From Tritrichomonas foetus (taxonomy: Eukaryota; Parabasalia; Tritrichomonadida; Tritrichomonadidae), in NCBI GenBank assembly GCA_001839685.1, contig MLAK01000634.1:23683-87682 (forward strand): a DNA stretch of 64,000 bases, read 5' to 3'. The position numbers and the translations under genes were made by a program. Positions 38,657 to 48,938 of the stretch are shown piece by piece. Positions within the stretch are counted from its first letter, which is position 1. Each line of letters starts with the position of its first letter. The notes beneath the pieces are model-generated. The model was not told where the DNA came from and searched no databases. It saw only the letters and a list, made by a program, of their open reading frames with translations.

Positions 38657-41600
38657 ATGGATTCTGGAAAAAGAGTGAGGAGACCTGTTTCATATGAATA
38701 TAGTGTAAAAAAAAGGAGAAGAAAAAATGTGAGTTTTTCGGAAGCCCTTTATTCAAGTGATGAGTCTAGTTCAAGTGATAGTGATTATAAATCATATAAG
38801 AAGAAGAACATTAAAAAACCAGCCAAAAAATCCACGATTAATGCATATCCAAGTGAAGAATCGAAAAAATCAAATGATAAAACATCAAATGAAGATCAAA
38901 TGATTGGACAATCTCTTCATAAAAATGATGATTTGGAAGAAATTTCACAAGAAAATAAAAAAGTTATACAGAGAGGAAAGCCAAAAATGCAGACAAAAAT
39001 AACTAAATTAGGCAATTCTGCAAAAGACAAAACAAAAACTAATGTTTCTCAAAGAAAAGTAGAAGTAGAACCAATTAGAATATCTCAAAGAACATCTAAA
39101 ATTAGTAAAAGAATCAATGAATATTCACATAATGATGATGATGATTCTATTAATTATTCTGATAATGAATATGAAAAAGATAATTTTGAATTGAAGGCAA
39201 AATATAAAAAAAATGATGATATGAACAATTTTGAAAAATCCAATGATTATTTACAAAGGAAAAATACTCGATCAACAGAAAAACTATTGCAAGAAATCAA
39301 TGTTGATAGCGTGAATGGAAACTTAAATACAGATGACTTTTCATATTCGAATTTATCAAAAGAGCTTGAATTTAATGATACTAGAATCAAGAAAATTGAT
39401 ACTTCTGCCTTGCAAGAAAAGAAAAAGAAGAAAAATCAATATTATATTAAAAGTGTTGGCTGTCGCCATAAAAAGAAAAAATATCGAAAAAGAGGAAGAC
39501 CGAAAAAAAATCACATTCTGGATAAAAATGACAGTTCAGATTTTCATGAAAATGAAAAAATCCTTTTTGTTGAATCTCTAAAATTTACTTTTGGTTCAAA
39601 TTTTGAAACAAGAAATCATGTGAAATCTCCAGACAAGGTGAACGGAAACAGTCAAGATAAATCATCTGAAAAGTATGGATCTAATGATTACAGCAACAAT
39701 TTTCGTAGTAATGAAATAGATTTGCCGAATCCAATTGATAGAACAGAAAATACTGATGGAAGAGACAATTTTGAAGAAAATATCAATTACTTAACTAATG
39801 AAATAATTCCTCATCATTCATTTGAATACTTGAACTGTGATTCTCAAAATGAGGATGAAGAAATTGATGAATTGCTTATGAATGAAAAAATGATAGAATC
39901 AATTTTTGGAAAAAGTTGTAAGAGTGAAAATTTATATTTTGTGAAGTTTTATAAACAATCATATTTTCATTGTTGTTGGATGGAATATCAAGATATTATC
40001 AAAAGTGAAGATGGGAAAAAGGCAATGTATATTTTTAAATCCTCAACTAACAAAAATAATATCAGGTTATCTAATAACATTCCTTATTTAACTACACATA
40101 AAAACAATATCGATATTCACTGGTGGGAAGTTGATAAAATAATTGGAGAAAGAATTGAAGGAAATGTTTTATTGGTTAAATGGAAAAATTTAGGTTATGA
40201 TAAATGCACTTTTGAAAAAAGTGAGGATTTTCAAAATCATCCCAAATATCAAGACTATTTAAATCGAAAAAATCATTCAAATCCATGTTTAATTCCATTG
40301 AGTTGGATTCATCCAATTCAATTTACTGAAGAAAATGAATCACTAGTTTCGAAGCATGGTCAAAGTTTAAATGAAAACCAAAAGAAATATTTTCATTGGC
40401 TTTTAAACAATTGGTATACTCAAAGGAATTGTGTGATTTGTGATTGGCCTCAATATCTGAAAATGCTTATAGTTGCAAGTATTTTTGTTTATATTCAAAT
40501 GAAATTTGAAATTTTTGGTCCATTTCTGATTATTTGTGAAAATAGCTTTCATGAACAATGGAAAAATATATTTGAAGAATGGACTTCTTTTAATATTGTC
40601 ATTTTTGAGTGTGAAAATAAAGAATCCAAAAAAATATTGATGAAAAACGAAATATATCCGAAGAATTCAAAGAAAAAAATAAATTACGATCGAATAAAAC
40701 CTGATATTGTCATTTTATCTCCTACTTCATTCTGTAAGCATCATGAATTTTTCTTGAATATAGAATGGAGATATGTTTTAATTGATGAAATATACGAACT
40801 ATGTGATGAAGAAAGTAAAATTAGAAACTATTTATTGAAAATGGAGATTGAACATTTGACTTTATCATTATCAGATTCTTTTATTCAATCAAATGATCGA
40901 AATCACAATTTCCATATTTTCAATTTACTAAATCCAATTGAGTTTTCATCTAAAAAGGATTTCATTCATGTTGAAAATGATGCATTATTTAACCATCTTA
41001 ATATATTTAATCAAAGTGAAGATTTCATGAAAATTTATCGAAATCAAGTGAAAAATGTCTTCCTAGAAATGACAACTCGTCAAATAACCTTATATAAAAA
41101 TGTTATTTTTCAAAATAGACACTTTTTAACTACTGAATTAATAAATTCTGAAAAATTAATCAATATTATGAGTGACATTGAAAATATTTTAATCCATCCA
41201 TCGATAATTGATCGGAATGAAGATGATTTTATTTCGTCATGTTCAAAACTTTCCTTTTTAGATAAATTGATACAATCTAACTTGGAAAAAAAAATCGTAA
41301 TTTTTACAAAAAATGCAAAAACTTTTCCAATCCTCGATCACTATTTTAATATGAAAAATCTTCTATATTTAGCAATGCATCCTTTATTAACATTTAATGA
41401 AAAAGAAGAAAACTTAACCAACGAAGAAATTCTCTATTTCGTTGTATATTTAACAAATGATTTCGAAATGAATGAATTTATGAAAATGGATATTTTCGTT
41501 TTTTATGAAAATATTGATGATTGTAATTTTCCTTTCCTTAATCAAACATCACCAATAATTTATCGATTAGTTACTAACAGAAGTATTGAATTAATACCAA

Positions 41601-43282
41601 ATTATTTTGAGTATTATCGAACATCATCTGAAAATATTGAATTTTTACTTAGAGGCACGATTGAATCGTTGTTTCAAGAAATTGGAATCGATTTTTCTTT
41701 ATTATCTATCAAAGATATTCTTCAATATGAACCAATAAGTTATCATCAAATATATCAATCTCAAATTTCTCAAAATAAACATAATTTTTGGGAAATGTTT
41801 TTTCAAAAAAACTTTCATCCCAGTGAAATTCTTTTTGATCCTTTATCTTTCATTGATAAAATTATTGAAAACATCATTGATCATGGTTTTCTTGATAGGG
41901 ATAATTTGGAGAAAGGCTCACTGGTCAAATTCTTGTTTATCTATTTTCCACCGATTGATTCAACAACCAAGCATATGATTGAAAGTGTTGTGGAAGAACA
42001 TTCAAAAATATTTCATGTAAACTCAAAAAATGAAATTCGCTCGATTTTCATGAGTACATCATATCATTTTCAACCATTAATTACACAAATATATCAAAGT
42101 ATTGTTTATTTTGAACTTCTCAGGAAAGCACTCTTTGTTCTTTCATCTCCACAAACTAATTGGCCATTTCTTGATCCAAATGATGATGATCCAATATATA
42201 ATTGTTCAATTGACTATGCATTTCTATACAATGTTTATAGATTTGGATTTAATCAAATCCAAAACAATTTTGAAGGAATAAAAGCTAAAATGTTTTCTTT
42301 AATTACTATCATCAATAACATGAATCCTAGTAATTTTGATGTGCCTTTTGATTTTTCCCCGTTACACCCTAATTTATGGAATGAAAGTCATACAAGTCGA
42401 AAAGATTTTAGAAAAGAAATGTTCAAAGAAGATTTTGTAAACGTTTTTTATGCTTTGATGAAATTTGGCCTTCCTATAAATAATGATCAAACACTCAATT
42501 ACCACTATATTTCACAAATTGCTGAAGCTCAGGAAATTGTAATAAATTCAATTTCTAAATGTGTTGAAGATATTATTTTATTTGTGATTAATTTTCGTTC
42601 TAATCACCTTTTATCTTCATTGGATTTGAATAATTATGAAATATACACTCAAATTGGTGAAATGGTTAAAATTGAGGAATTTAAAAGTTTGTTTACTACG
42701 ATCAGAATTATGAGCAATGTTTATTCAATGTTGAAATTCTTTTCTAACAATAAAAAAATTTTGTCAAATGAAAATTACGATTTTCTTCAAAATGTCGCTG
42801 GAAATGGTATTGAAAGTGATGAACAATTGTCGTATATTGAAGCTAAATTAATGGAAATGAAGAAAAAATTCATGAAAAAAATAAAAATTTCTTCAACATT
42901 GATGATTTTGAACTATGGTAAAATTTTAAAAAATCTACAAACTTTTACTACCAAAAAATATTATTATCCTATTGGTTTCACTTCTAAACGTTATTTTTCG
43001 GCAGCCAAATCAATTGGAATTCCAGATTCGTGGTATTTGTGTTCGATTGAATTATTTGGTAATATTCCTCTATTTATTATTTCAGGGTGTAATGATCCTA
43101 ATGATACATTCCCAAATTCAGATGAATTTATTGGACTTACACCAACAGAAGCATGGAAATCATTATTGATCCATTATACGAAAGAAGGAATGGCAAAAGA
43201 AGCTATGTCAAAACTCAAAATTTCTGGTGAATGGTTCTTTGGTTTAACTCATCCGTGTGTTATCAAGCATTTGCAAGAATAA
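38657..43282 (+). CDS. CHD-like chromodomain protein with degenerate SNF2 ATPase (pseudo-remodeller)
   Basis: A 1,541-residue nuclear-type protein. A basic, Ser-rich N-terminus includes an AT-hook core (RKRGRPKKN, about residues 276-284). Two chromodomain-like segments follow (about 400-470, and HWWEVDKIIGERIEGNVLLV to about 535). The SNF2 region then aligns well: SLNENQKKYFHWLLNNWY (about 569-586) and GPFLIICENSFHEQWKNIF (about 619-637). However, the Walker A site expected after NCVICD is WPQYLKM instead of a GxGKT loop. Motif II is DEIY rather than DEAH. The SGTP motif is SLSDSF, and the C-lobe arginine finger QxxxRxxR is missing. The frame is uninterrupted over 4.6 kb, so this looks like a conserved non-catalytic paralogue rather than a pseudogene. 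It probably binds chromatin or a partner CHD. Confidence 0.8.
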   Translation: MDSGKRVRRPVSYEYSVKKRRRKNVSFSEALYSSDESSSSDSDYKSYKKKNIKKPAKKSTINAYPSEESKKSNDKTSNEDQMIGQSLHKNDDLEEISQENKKVIQRGKPKMQTKITKLGNSAKDKTKTNVSQRKVEVEPIRISQRTSKISKRINEYSHNDDDDSINYSDNEYEKDNFELKAKYKKNDDMNNFEKSNDYLQRKNTRSTEKLLQEINVDSVNGNLNTDDFSYSNLSKELEFNDTRIKKIDTSALQEKKKKKNQYYIKSVGCRHKKKKYRKRGRPKKNHILDKNDSSDFHENEKILFVESLKFTFGSNFETRNHVKSPDKVNGNSQDKSSEKYGSNDYSNNFRSNEIDLPNPIDRTENTDGRDNFEENINYLTNEIIPHHSFEYLNCDSQNEDEEIDELLMNEKMIESIFGKSCKSENLYFVKFYKQSYFHCCWMEYQDIIKSEDGKKAMYIFKSSTNKNNIRLSNNIPYLTTHKNNIDIHWWEVDKIIGERIEGNVLLVKWKNLGYDKCTFEKSEDFQNHPKYQDYLNRKNHSNPCLIPLSWIHPIQFTEENESLVSKHGQSLNENQKKYFHWLLNNWYTQRNCVICDWPQYLKMLIVASIFVYIQMKFEIFGPFLIICENSFHEQWKNIFEEWTSFNIVIFECENKESKKILMKNEIYPKNSKKKINYDRIKPDIVILSPTSFCKHHEFFLNIEWRYVLIDEIYELCDEESKIRNYLLKMEIEHLTLSLSDSFIQSNDRNHNFHIFNLLNPIEFSSKKDFIHVENDALFNHLNIFNQSEDFMKIYRNQVKNVFLEMTTRQITLYKNVIFQNRHFLTTELINSEKLINIMSDIENILIHPSIIDRNEDDFISSCSKLSFLDKLIQSNLEKKIVIFTKNAKTFPILDHYFNMKNLLYLAMHPLLTFNEKEENLTNEEILYFVVYLTNDFEMNEFMKMDIFVFYENIDDCNFPFLNQTSPIIYRLVTNRSIELIPNYFEYYRTSSENIEFLLRGTIESLFQEIGIDFSLLSIKDILQYEPISYHQIYQSQISQNKHNFWEMFFQKNFHPSEILFDPLSFIDKIIENIIDHGFLDRDNLEKGSLVKFLFIYFPPIDSTTKHMIESVVEEHSKIFHVNSKNEIRSIFMSTSYHFQPLITQIYQSIVYFELLRKALFVLSSPQTNWPFLDPNDDDPIYNCSIDYAFLYNVYRFGFNQIQNNFEGIKAKMFSLITIINNMNPSNFDVPFDFSPLHPNLWNESHTSRKDFRKEMFKEDFVNVFYALMKFGLPINNDQTLNYHYISQIAEAQEIVINSISKCVEDIILFVINFRSNHLLSSLDLNNYEIYTQIGEMVKIEEFKSLFTTIRIMSNVYSMLKFFSNNKKILSNENYDFLQNVAGNGIESDEQLSYIEAKLMEMKKKFMKKIKISSTLMILNYGKILKNLQTFTTKKYYYPIGFTSKRYFSAAKSIGIPDSWYLCSIELFGNIPLFIISGCNDPNDTFPNSDEFIGLTPTEAWKSLLIHYTKEGMAKEAMSKLKISGEWFFGLTHPCVIKHLQE

Positions 43283-43693
43283 TTTTAAGATGAAAGATTC
43301 CCAATATGTTGTTTTTAATATAATAAATATTAAGACAAAGATAATCTTTGTTGGATTTTTTACATTTTTTGATTTGATTTCCAAGGTTTAATGATTCTAA
43401 AAAAAAATTAAGTTATGAGATGGATTTCATTTTTTCAAATTGGCAAAAAAGGGACAGAATAGGCCAAAAAAAAATCAAATTGATCACAACAAGAAAATGA
43501 ATAGTTTATTTCGTGGTGGTTTCAGTATTTCAATAAAATCAGTAATTGGTTCTAAGAGATCTAAGATGATCAATTAGCGAGATAAAAATAATTTCGGTGA
43601 TAATCTATTTTTATCGTATTTCAAACATGCAAAAATCATCTTCACAAAATTGAATCAATGAATTCATTCATAATTCTTTCGGAAATGAAGTAA
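43283..43693. other. Intergenic region, 0.4 kb
   Basis: AT-rich spacer between the CHD-like and SP-RING genes on the same strand. I see no RNA gene, repeat or shared promoter motif. Confidence 0.6.
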
Positions 43694-44317
43694 ATGATAC
43701 AACTTAAATCTCATCGAAGAATAAAAGATCAACTCCAAGATTCTTCAGATCAAGGGAGATTATCCGCTAATTCATCACCATTGAGGAACACATGTAATTC
43801 TATCAATAAAACCTTTGTTTTGTGTCAAAAATCGCTGAGGAAAAACGCATTATCAGATGAAAACCATGACTATAATGTTCATTTTAGTAACTATAGTGAC
43901 TACACTTTTCCAACAGTTTGTATTAATGGGAGACTCTTTGATATAAATACCATAGTATATGAAATTGTCCACAAAAAAGAGCATGCTCCATATATTCCAG
44001 ATGTTTCACGTCTTTCTGATACTTGCCCATATAGTTTAAATATAATTACATGTCCAGCAAGAAGTTTTCTCTGTATGCATTCTCAGTGTTTTGACCTCAG
44101 AAGTTTTTTGCTTCTTCAAAATGATGAAAGTTGGTTTTGTCCTATTTGCCATACTCCAATGCCAATTGACTCCATTAGATTTGATCCTAATTTTTGGAAA
44201 AATGTCAGGAAAACACAAAACAGTGATAAATTGCCAAACAATAAGAATTTCATAAACAAAGCGACTGATGATTGTTTCCATAATGAGAGTTATGATGAGT
44301 CAGTTGCTGATATCTAG
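43694..44317 (+). CDS. SP-RING (MIZ-type) zinc-finger protein, PIAS/Siz-like SUMO ligase
   Basis: A 207-residue protein. The SP-RING core runs from CPYSLNIITCPARSFLC (from about residue 113) through HSQCFDLRSFL to FCPICHTPMPID, with the Cys/His ligands in order. The core closely matches the PIAS/Siz family, which transfers SUMO to nuclear proteins. The protein is far shorter than usual PIAS proteins: the SAP and most of the PINIT region are absent, leaving about 100 poorly conserved N-terminal residues. A FWKNV segment follows the ring as in family members. It lies downstream of the CHD-like gene on the same strand, but each should have its own promoter. SUMO-ligase activity is inferred from the ring alone. 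Confidence 0.85.
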   Translation: MIQLKSHRRIKDQLQDSSDQGRLSANSSPLRNTCNSINKTFVLCQKSLRKNALSDENHDYNVHFSNYSDYTFPTVCINGRLFDINTIVYEIVHKKEHAPYIPDVSRLSDTCPYSLNIITCPARSFLCMHSQCFDLRSFLLLQNDESWFCPICHTPMPIDSIRFDPNFWKNVRKTQNSDKLPNNKNFINKATDDCFHNESYDESVADI

Positions 44318-45092
44318 GCATAATCATTTTTTATAGATTAGATAAACCTATTTAAAGATAAATTAGATTAGAAGAGCACAATAAACTAAACATGATATCT
44401 TCTCTTTTCTATCTCTTTTTGGAAAGTCGGTTTAAGTCTGTTCGATTAATAGTTTAGTTTCATAAGAATTTGCTAATAAAATATAAATTGTATTTTAATT
44501 TGTCACTAAATCATAAAAAATGAATATTTTTTGTTCATAAAAAGTATATTTCGGATTATTAACGACTTTATGATCACCAAATGATGCATGATACACTGAT
44601 GAGTAAAAACAATGAAAGTTTATTCATTGACAGCCTTGAAATAAAGGAAAAAACATATTCATTAGAAATTAATACCATATTTGATATACAAATCGATACA
44701 CTGAAATCATTGCTTATTTCGCTCTATTAAAGTGCCTCAATGATTTGTTTTTTCAGTGAATCGATTTTCTTTTCTTAATTAAGAATAATTCGAGACTGTT
44801 TAAAATGAATTTTTCAAGAGAATGTGATGATATCTTTTCACGTGAAAAGAGAGGAAACGAATATCAACTCTTTCTATATCATTCAAGAATTTGATCATCT
44901 TGTTTGACCCTAATCTCTGGGGAAAAAATCATTTGTGAGAATATTTTTCATTAAAAACATGAACTAAAGATCAAGAAATCACAGCAATTGTCGCAACTTT
45001 ATATTTTTAATCATGATTGTTCATTCACTTTTATCTTAAAAAATCAAATCAACTTTTTTTACATCAAGACATACTTTTTTCCTTTTTCTATT
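44318..45092. other. Intergenic region, 0.78 kb, no gene seen
   Basis: AT-rich DNA between the converging SP-RING and PP1 genes. No gene or RNA is recognisable. Confidence 0.6.
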
Positions 45093-46106
45093 TCATTGGG
45101 AGGCGGTTGCATAGTCCTCGTCGTAGGCATCATCTTCATTCAGAAAGAGCTCCGCTTGGTTGCTCAACTCATGCTTCACGTCAGCACGTGGAGTGTTTGG
45201 TGCGCGCATCTCGGCATGAACCTGTGGGGGCCTGAGGACTTGGTACCCGATTTTTTGCGGATCAGAATCGACTTCGACAAAAGCAGCAACATTATCGTAT
45301 CGTCCTGCGTAATTTGATGCAGTGAATACCGTTATGACACTTCTGTCCGGGAAAAATGGAAAATCGATTCCGTTCTGGGCCATTTGATGTCCTCGCACAA
45401 TTCGTGTGAGATCGTTCCAATCCATGAAGTCCTGGGCAACCTTCAGTCCCCAAGTGAAGGTTTCGCCACGGTCATTTGGTCCCCAGTTCTCTGTGTCGGG
45501 ACTTGGATCCGACCATAATAAATCTGCAAGAATTCCGCAATCTGGAATGGCCGTTGGTCTTTGAATTCCTTTGATTTCTTCAACATTGGTCATTTCAGGC
45601 GACAAACCGCCGTGAACGCAAAATATTTGATTATTTATTAATGCCGCAATTGGAAGGCAATCGAAGGCGTCATAAAAATGTAGTAATACAGAAGCATCCA
45701 ACTTTTCCTCGCACTCGTCTGCAAATCCGAAGGATTCTGTCATTTCTGGGGATTCGTGATTTCCGCGGAGAAGGAAAACGTTATTTGGAAAGCGAAGTTT
45801 GAGCGCAAATAGAAGGCAGATTACTTCGACTGAATTCGGGCCGCGATCGACGTAATCACCCAAAAATAAATATTTCGAGTCTTCGTCAAATCCGCCGGTC
45901 TGGAGAACTCGAATGAGGTCATTTAATTGACCATGAATGTCTCCGCAAATTTTGATGGGGGATTCCAAATATAGCAATGACTCTTCTTCTAGGAGAACTT
46001 TGCACACTTCATCACATAAATTGCTGACCTCTTTAGGTCCGAGATTGACGCGTCGCTCGACAATAATATCTTGAATGAGTTGGTCAAGGAAAAGGCCTTC
46101 TTCCAT
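45093..46106 (-). CDS. PP1-type serine/threonine protein phosphatase catalytic subunit
   Basis: A complete 337-residue PPP-family phosphatase. The three metal/phosphate motifs are intact: GDIHGQ (about residues 52-57), GDYVDRG (about 82-88) and GNHE (about 114-117). Further core residues are FCVHGGLSPE, LLWSDPSP, the RGHQ loop and FTASNYAGRYDN near the C-terminus, with ligands for two metal ions. Sequence and length fit PP1, although the SAPNYC loop is SNYAGR, a departure near the toxin-binding beta12-beta13 loop. It should dephosphorylate Ser/Thr under control of targeting subunits. The gene is clearly richer in GC than its neighbours, which suggests high expression. The ATG lies 10 bp after an AAACGTAC motif. 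Confidence 0.92.
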   Translation of the reverse strand: MEEGLFLDQLIQDIIVERRVNLGPKEVSNLCDEVCKVLLEEESLLYLESPIKICGDIHGQLNDLIRVLQTGGFDEDSKYLFLGDYVDRGPNSVEVICLLFALKLRFPNNVFLLRGNHESPEMTESFGFADECEEKLDASVLLHFYDAFDCLPIAALINNQIFCVHGGLSPEMTNVEEIKGIQRPTAIPDCGILADLLWSDPSPDTENWGPNDRGETFTWGLKVAQDFMDWNDLTRIVRGHQMAQNGIDFPFFPDRSVITVFTASNYAGRYDNVAAFVEVDSDPQKIGYQVLRPPQVHAEMRAPNTPRADVKHELSNQAELFLNEDDAYDEDYATASQ

Positions 46107-46116
46107 TTTTGTTTTT

Positions 46117-46124
46117 GTACGTTT
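46117..46124 (-). promoter_or_regulatory. AAACGTAC promoter motif of the PP1 gene
   Basis: Minus-strand octamer ending 10 bp before the ATG at 46106, in the same sense as the gene. It is identical to the one before the glutamylase gene at 5228. Confidence 0.5.
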
Positions 46125-47415
46125 ACCTTTTCAAAAAGTTTGGCTTGAGTTTTGTGAGAAATATGTTAACATCATTGAACAGAAATAAGAGTAAGAAACT
46201 TTTTGAAACATTTTGGATTAATCCGTCTAATTCAATTTATTGGAATAAAATAATTTGAATTCAGATTTATTTATGTGTTTCAGAATATTCAAAGAGATTA
46301 ATCATTTATTCTATAAAATTTCACAAAAGTATGCCATCTATCATTGAATTTTATTAAATATGATTTCTGAGAAATCAGTGAATTAACATTAAAGTAAACG
46401 GTTTAGGTAAAATATTTGTCCTACGATTTAGAACCAATATAAAATTTTCTCAAAAAAACTCTGATTCTAATACTTTTCACATTTATGAAAGAATAAATGA
46501 TAGTTTTCTTTTTCTATGCAAATAATTGAAAAAAATTGTTATTATTCATGTGAAAGCTCGACCGGTGTTACAGTGAACATCTAAGGTCAAATAAAAGGCT
46601 AAATTAACGAAAAGTGTTCACAGTAAAAACGGAGCTTCTATTCCTCGAATATTTCTCAAATTTGTCTCAACTATTCAAATTTATTTATTAATTTTAAATT
46701 TGTAAATATCTTATTATAAAGAGATTTATCAAGATATAAATCACTTTATTTCAATTAAAAAATGTGTACATTATTAAATTCTTGTTAAATATAATAAATA
46801 ATAAATTATACAAAGATAATTCAACAAAAAATTTTATTTTTATCAATCAAGATTTTCAAAGATATATTGAATTATAAATTTGTCTTTATCTTTGGTTAAA
46901 CATGTTTTTTGTATATTAACATTGGAGAAAGCATTTATACAATAATACTAAAATATAAAATATAATATATACACATATTTCTAATATATCAATGAGGAAA
47001 AACAATGAATATTATATATCACAATTTTTCTGTTGATTATTGAATTTGACAGAATTCGATCGAAATTTAGAGGCAGTTTTGAATAGATTTTTTTCAATAT
47101 TTTATGTAAACACATAATTGTGAATCATCTGAAATATACAACCTTCTCAAATTCACATTTATACCAGCTCCAGTGGTGACAACTATAAACCAAAAAGGTA
47201 GTTGATAAGTTTATTTAATAATCATTTTTCCGTCGATTTGTCTCTTCAGCGAGCTGCTTTTATCAATTCTGTAATACCATTGTTTGATAATCTTTACGAA
47301 ATCATCACAATACTTCTATTTTTAAGATATATAGTTCTTTCTATCAAGTTTCATTCACGGTTTGGTGGCCCAAAGGATCTCTCTTGTGAACATGTTATCA
47401 GTTACAATCGGACCA
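46125..47415. other. Intergenic region, 1.3 kb
   Basis: Very AT-rich. It holds an AAACGGTTT site at 46396-46404 and a small inverted repeat at 46568-46626. No gene is supported. Confidence 0.5.
46568..46626. repeat. Short inverted repeat, possible Tc1-like MITE relic
   Basis: TTACAGTGAACA (46568-46579) is mirrored by TGTTCACAGTAA (46615-46626) with one mismatch, enclosing 35 bp. The ends read TACAGTG/TACTGTG, similar to Tc1-type termini. At 59 bp it may be a deletion relic or chance. Confidence 0.3.
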
Positions 47416-47739
47416 TGGCCTTTAGATACTTCATTATCTAGCTATTCAACATTTAACTCCGTTCGAAGATTATGGCAAACAGTTTTAAATGCGAAAATGG
47501 TGGAATGCTTGGACCTGGAGTTTATGCAGAAACAAATGAACCCACTTTTCGTAAGGCTTATTGTGGTGCAGATACTTTTATTGTTTGTAAAGTAAACCCT
47601 GGCAGCATCAAGATTCCAGAATTAGATGCTTCACAGGAATGGCGACATACTGAACTGAATGTGTTACGATACATCCACCATGACACATTGCAGAACAGGA
47701 GAAGAACTATACGTCTACGAACCATGGAGAGTCAATTGA
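47416..47739 (+). pseudogene. PARP/ADP-ribosyltransferase-like fold relic with frameshifts
   Basis: The ATG frame at 47472 reads SFKCENGGMLGPGVYAETN, matching the GGxLGPGVY(F/V) core of PARP-like and Gig2-like ADP-ribosyltransferase folds. It continues with strand-like FIVCKVNPGSIKI. The expected last strand appears in another frame: CRTGEELYVYEPWRVN ending at TGA 47737-47739. Upstream, LDTSLSSYSTFNSVRR (from about 47422) in a third frame resembles the 'HTS...' first motif but has Asp where the NAD-binding His should be. Two frameshifts thus break about 105 codons. It is inactive as it stands, and its original substrate is unknown. Confidence 0.5.
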
Positions 47740-48050
47740 TGGCAAATTATGGGAATCACGTAATTACAAACCCTCAGTATTGTTCAGAGACATATTAAAT
47801 GAAGGAGATTTGATTTATATAAAAAGAAGCAGGAAATGGAAAAAAATCGAATTACAACAATAAAAGTTTTATCATAAAACATCTTTTTCTGAAAATTTTG
47901 TTTGAGATTATTGAAAATGTGAAATGTCAATTTTTAGATAAATAAATGAACAGATATACTCTAAAAAAGTGGACAGAGTAAAAAATTCTGAGATGGAATG
48001 TGACAAAATTAATAGAAACTGTTTTTCAAGGTCAATTGTTTTGTTATCAA
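47740..48050. other. Presumed promoter region of the BspA-like gene
   Basis: About 310 bp of AT-rich DNA between the ADP-ribosyltransferase relic and the BspA-like gene. No copy of the AAACGGTC or AAACGTAC motif is seen in it. Confidence 0.4.
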
Positions 48051-48541
48051 ATGGGAAAAAAAGCAACTCCGAATGTAGTTGATCAAAAATTCATGATTTC
48101 TCTGCAACATGATGGAGTGAATTATGAACTAAGTGATGATGGAACAGCTACAGTTGTTGAAAATCCACAACTTGCTGGATCTATCACAATTCCTGAATCA
48201 ATCCAAAATGGTGCAAAATCATATGATGTTGTATCAATTGGTAAAAAGGCATTTGCTAATTCACAAGTCATTGAACTTCGTTTTGCAGAAAATTCTAAAG
48301 TTTCAATTTTTTGCAATCGATGTTTTTTCAATTCAAAAATTCAACATCTTGAGGTTCCTGATTCACTAACAACACTTGAAAAAGGCTGGAATGTTGGAAT
48401 TCATGAATTAAAAGTTATTTCAATTCAAAACAACCCAAAATATCAATTTGTTGATGATTGTCTTGTTCAGAAAAATCAGCCAATAAATGATTCAAAAAGT
48501 GATCAGCCCAATAACATGTCTAAAGCTACAACTAATTCTAC

Positions 48542-48938
48542 AACTTGTTCTGAAACTAATTCTCAAGCTTGTGCTAGAATTCGTGCTCCAANNNNNNNNN
48601 NNNNNNNNNNNNNNNNNNNNNNNNNNNNNNNNNNNNNNNNNNNNNNNNNNNNNNNNNNNNNNNNNNNNNNNNNNNNNNNNNNNNNNNNNNNNNNNNNNNN
48701 NNNNNNNNNNNNNNNNNNNNNNNNNNNNNNNNNNNNNNNNNNNNNNNNNNNNNNNNNNNNNNNNNNNNNNNNNNNNNNNNNNNNNNNNNNNNNNNNNNNN
48801 NNNNNNNNNNNNNNNNNNNNNNNNNNNNNNNNNNNNNNNNNNNNNNNNNNNNNNNNNNNNNNNNNNNNNNNNNNNNNNNNNNNNNNNNNNNAGCTTGTGC
48901 TAGAATTCGTGCTCCAACTTGTTCTGACACTAATTCTA
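48542..48938. repeat. 48-bp tandem repeat encoding a 16-residue unit, interrupted by gap
   Basis: The unit encodes TCSETNSQACARIRAP. One full unit and the start of the next lie before the gap, and most of one unit plus a diverged partial unit (TCSDTNSKAF) after it. The spacing across 300 Ns is not a multiple of 48, so the drawn gap size is a placeholder. Confidence 0.8.
48592..48891. other. Assembly gap (300 Ns) inside the 48-bp repeat
   Basis: Exactly 300 Ns. Reading straight through puts the right side out of frame, so the true length must differ by one or two bases modulo three. Confidence 0.95.

Noticed and set aside
48000..48050. GTG start for the BspA-like gene
   Set aside because: A regular in-frame ATG at 48051 precedes the first recognisable repeat; the GTG extension adds no conserved sequence.
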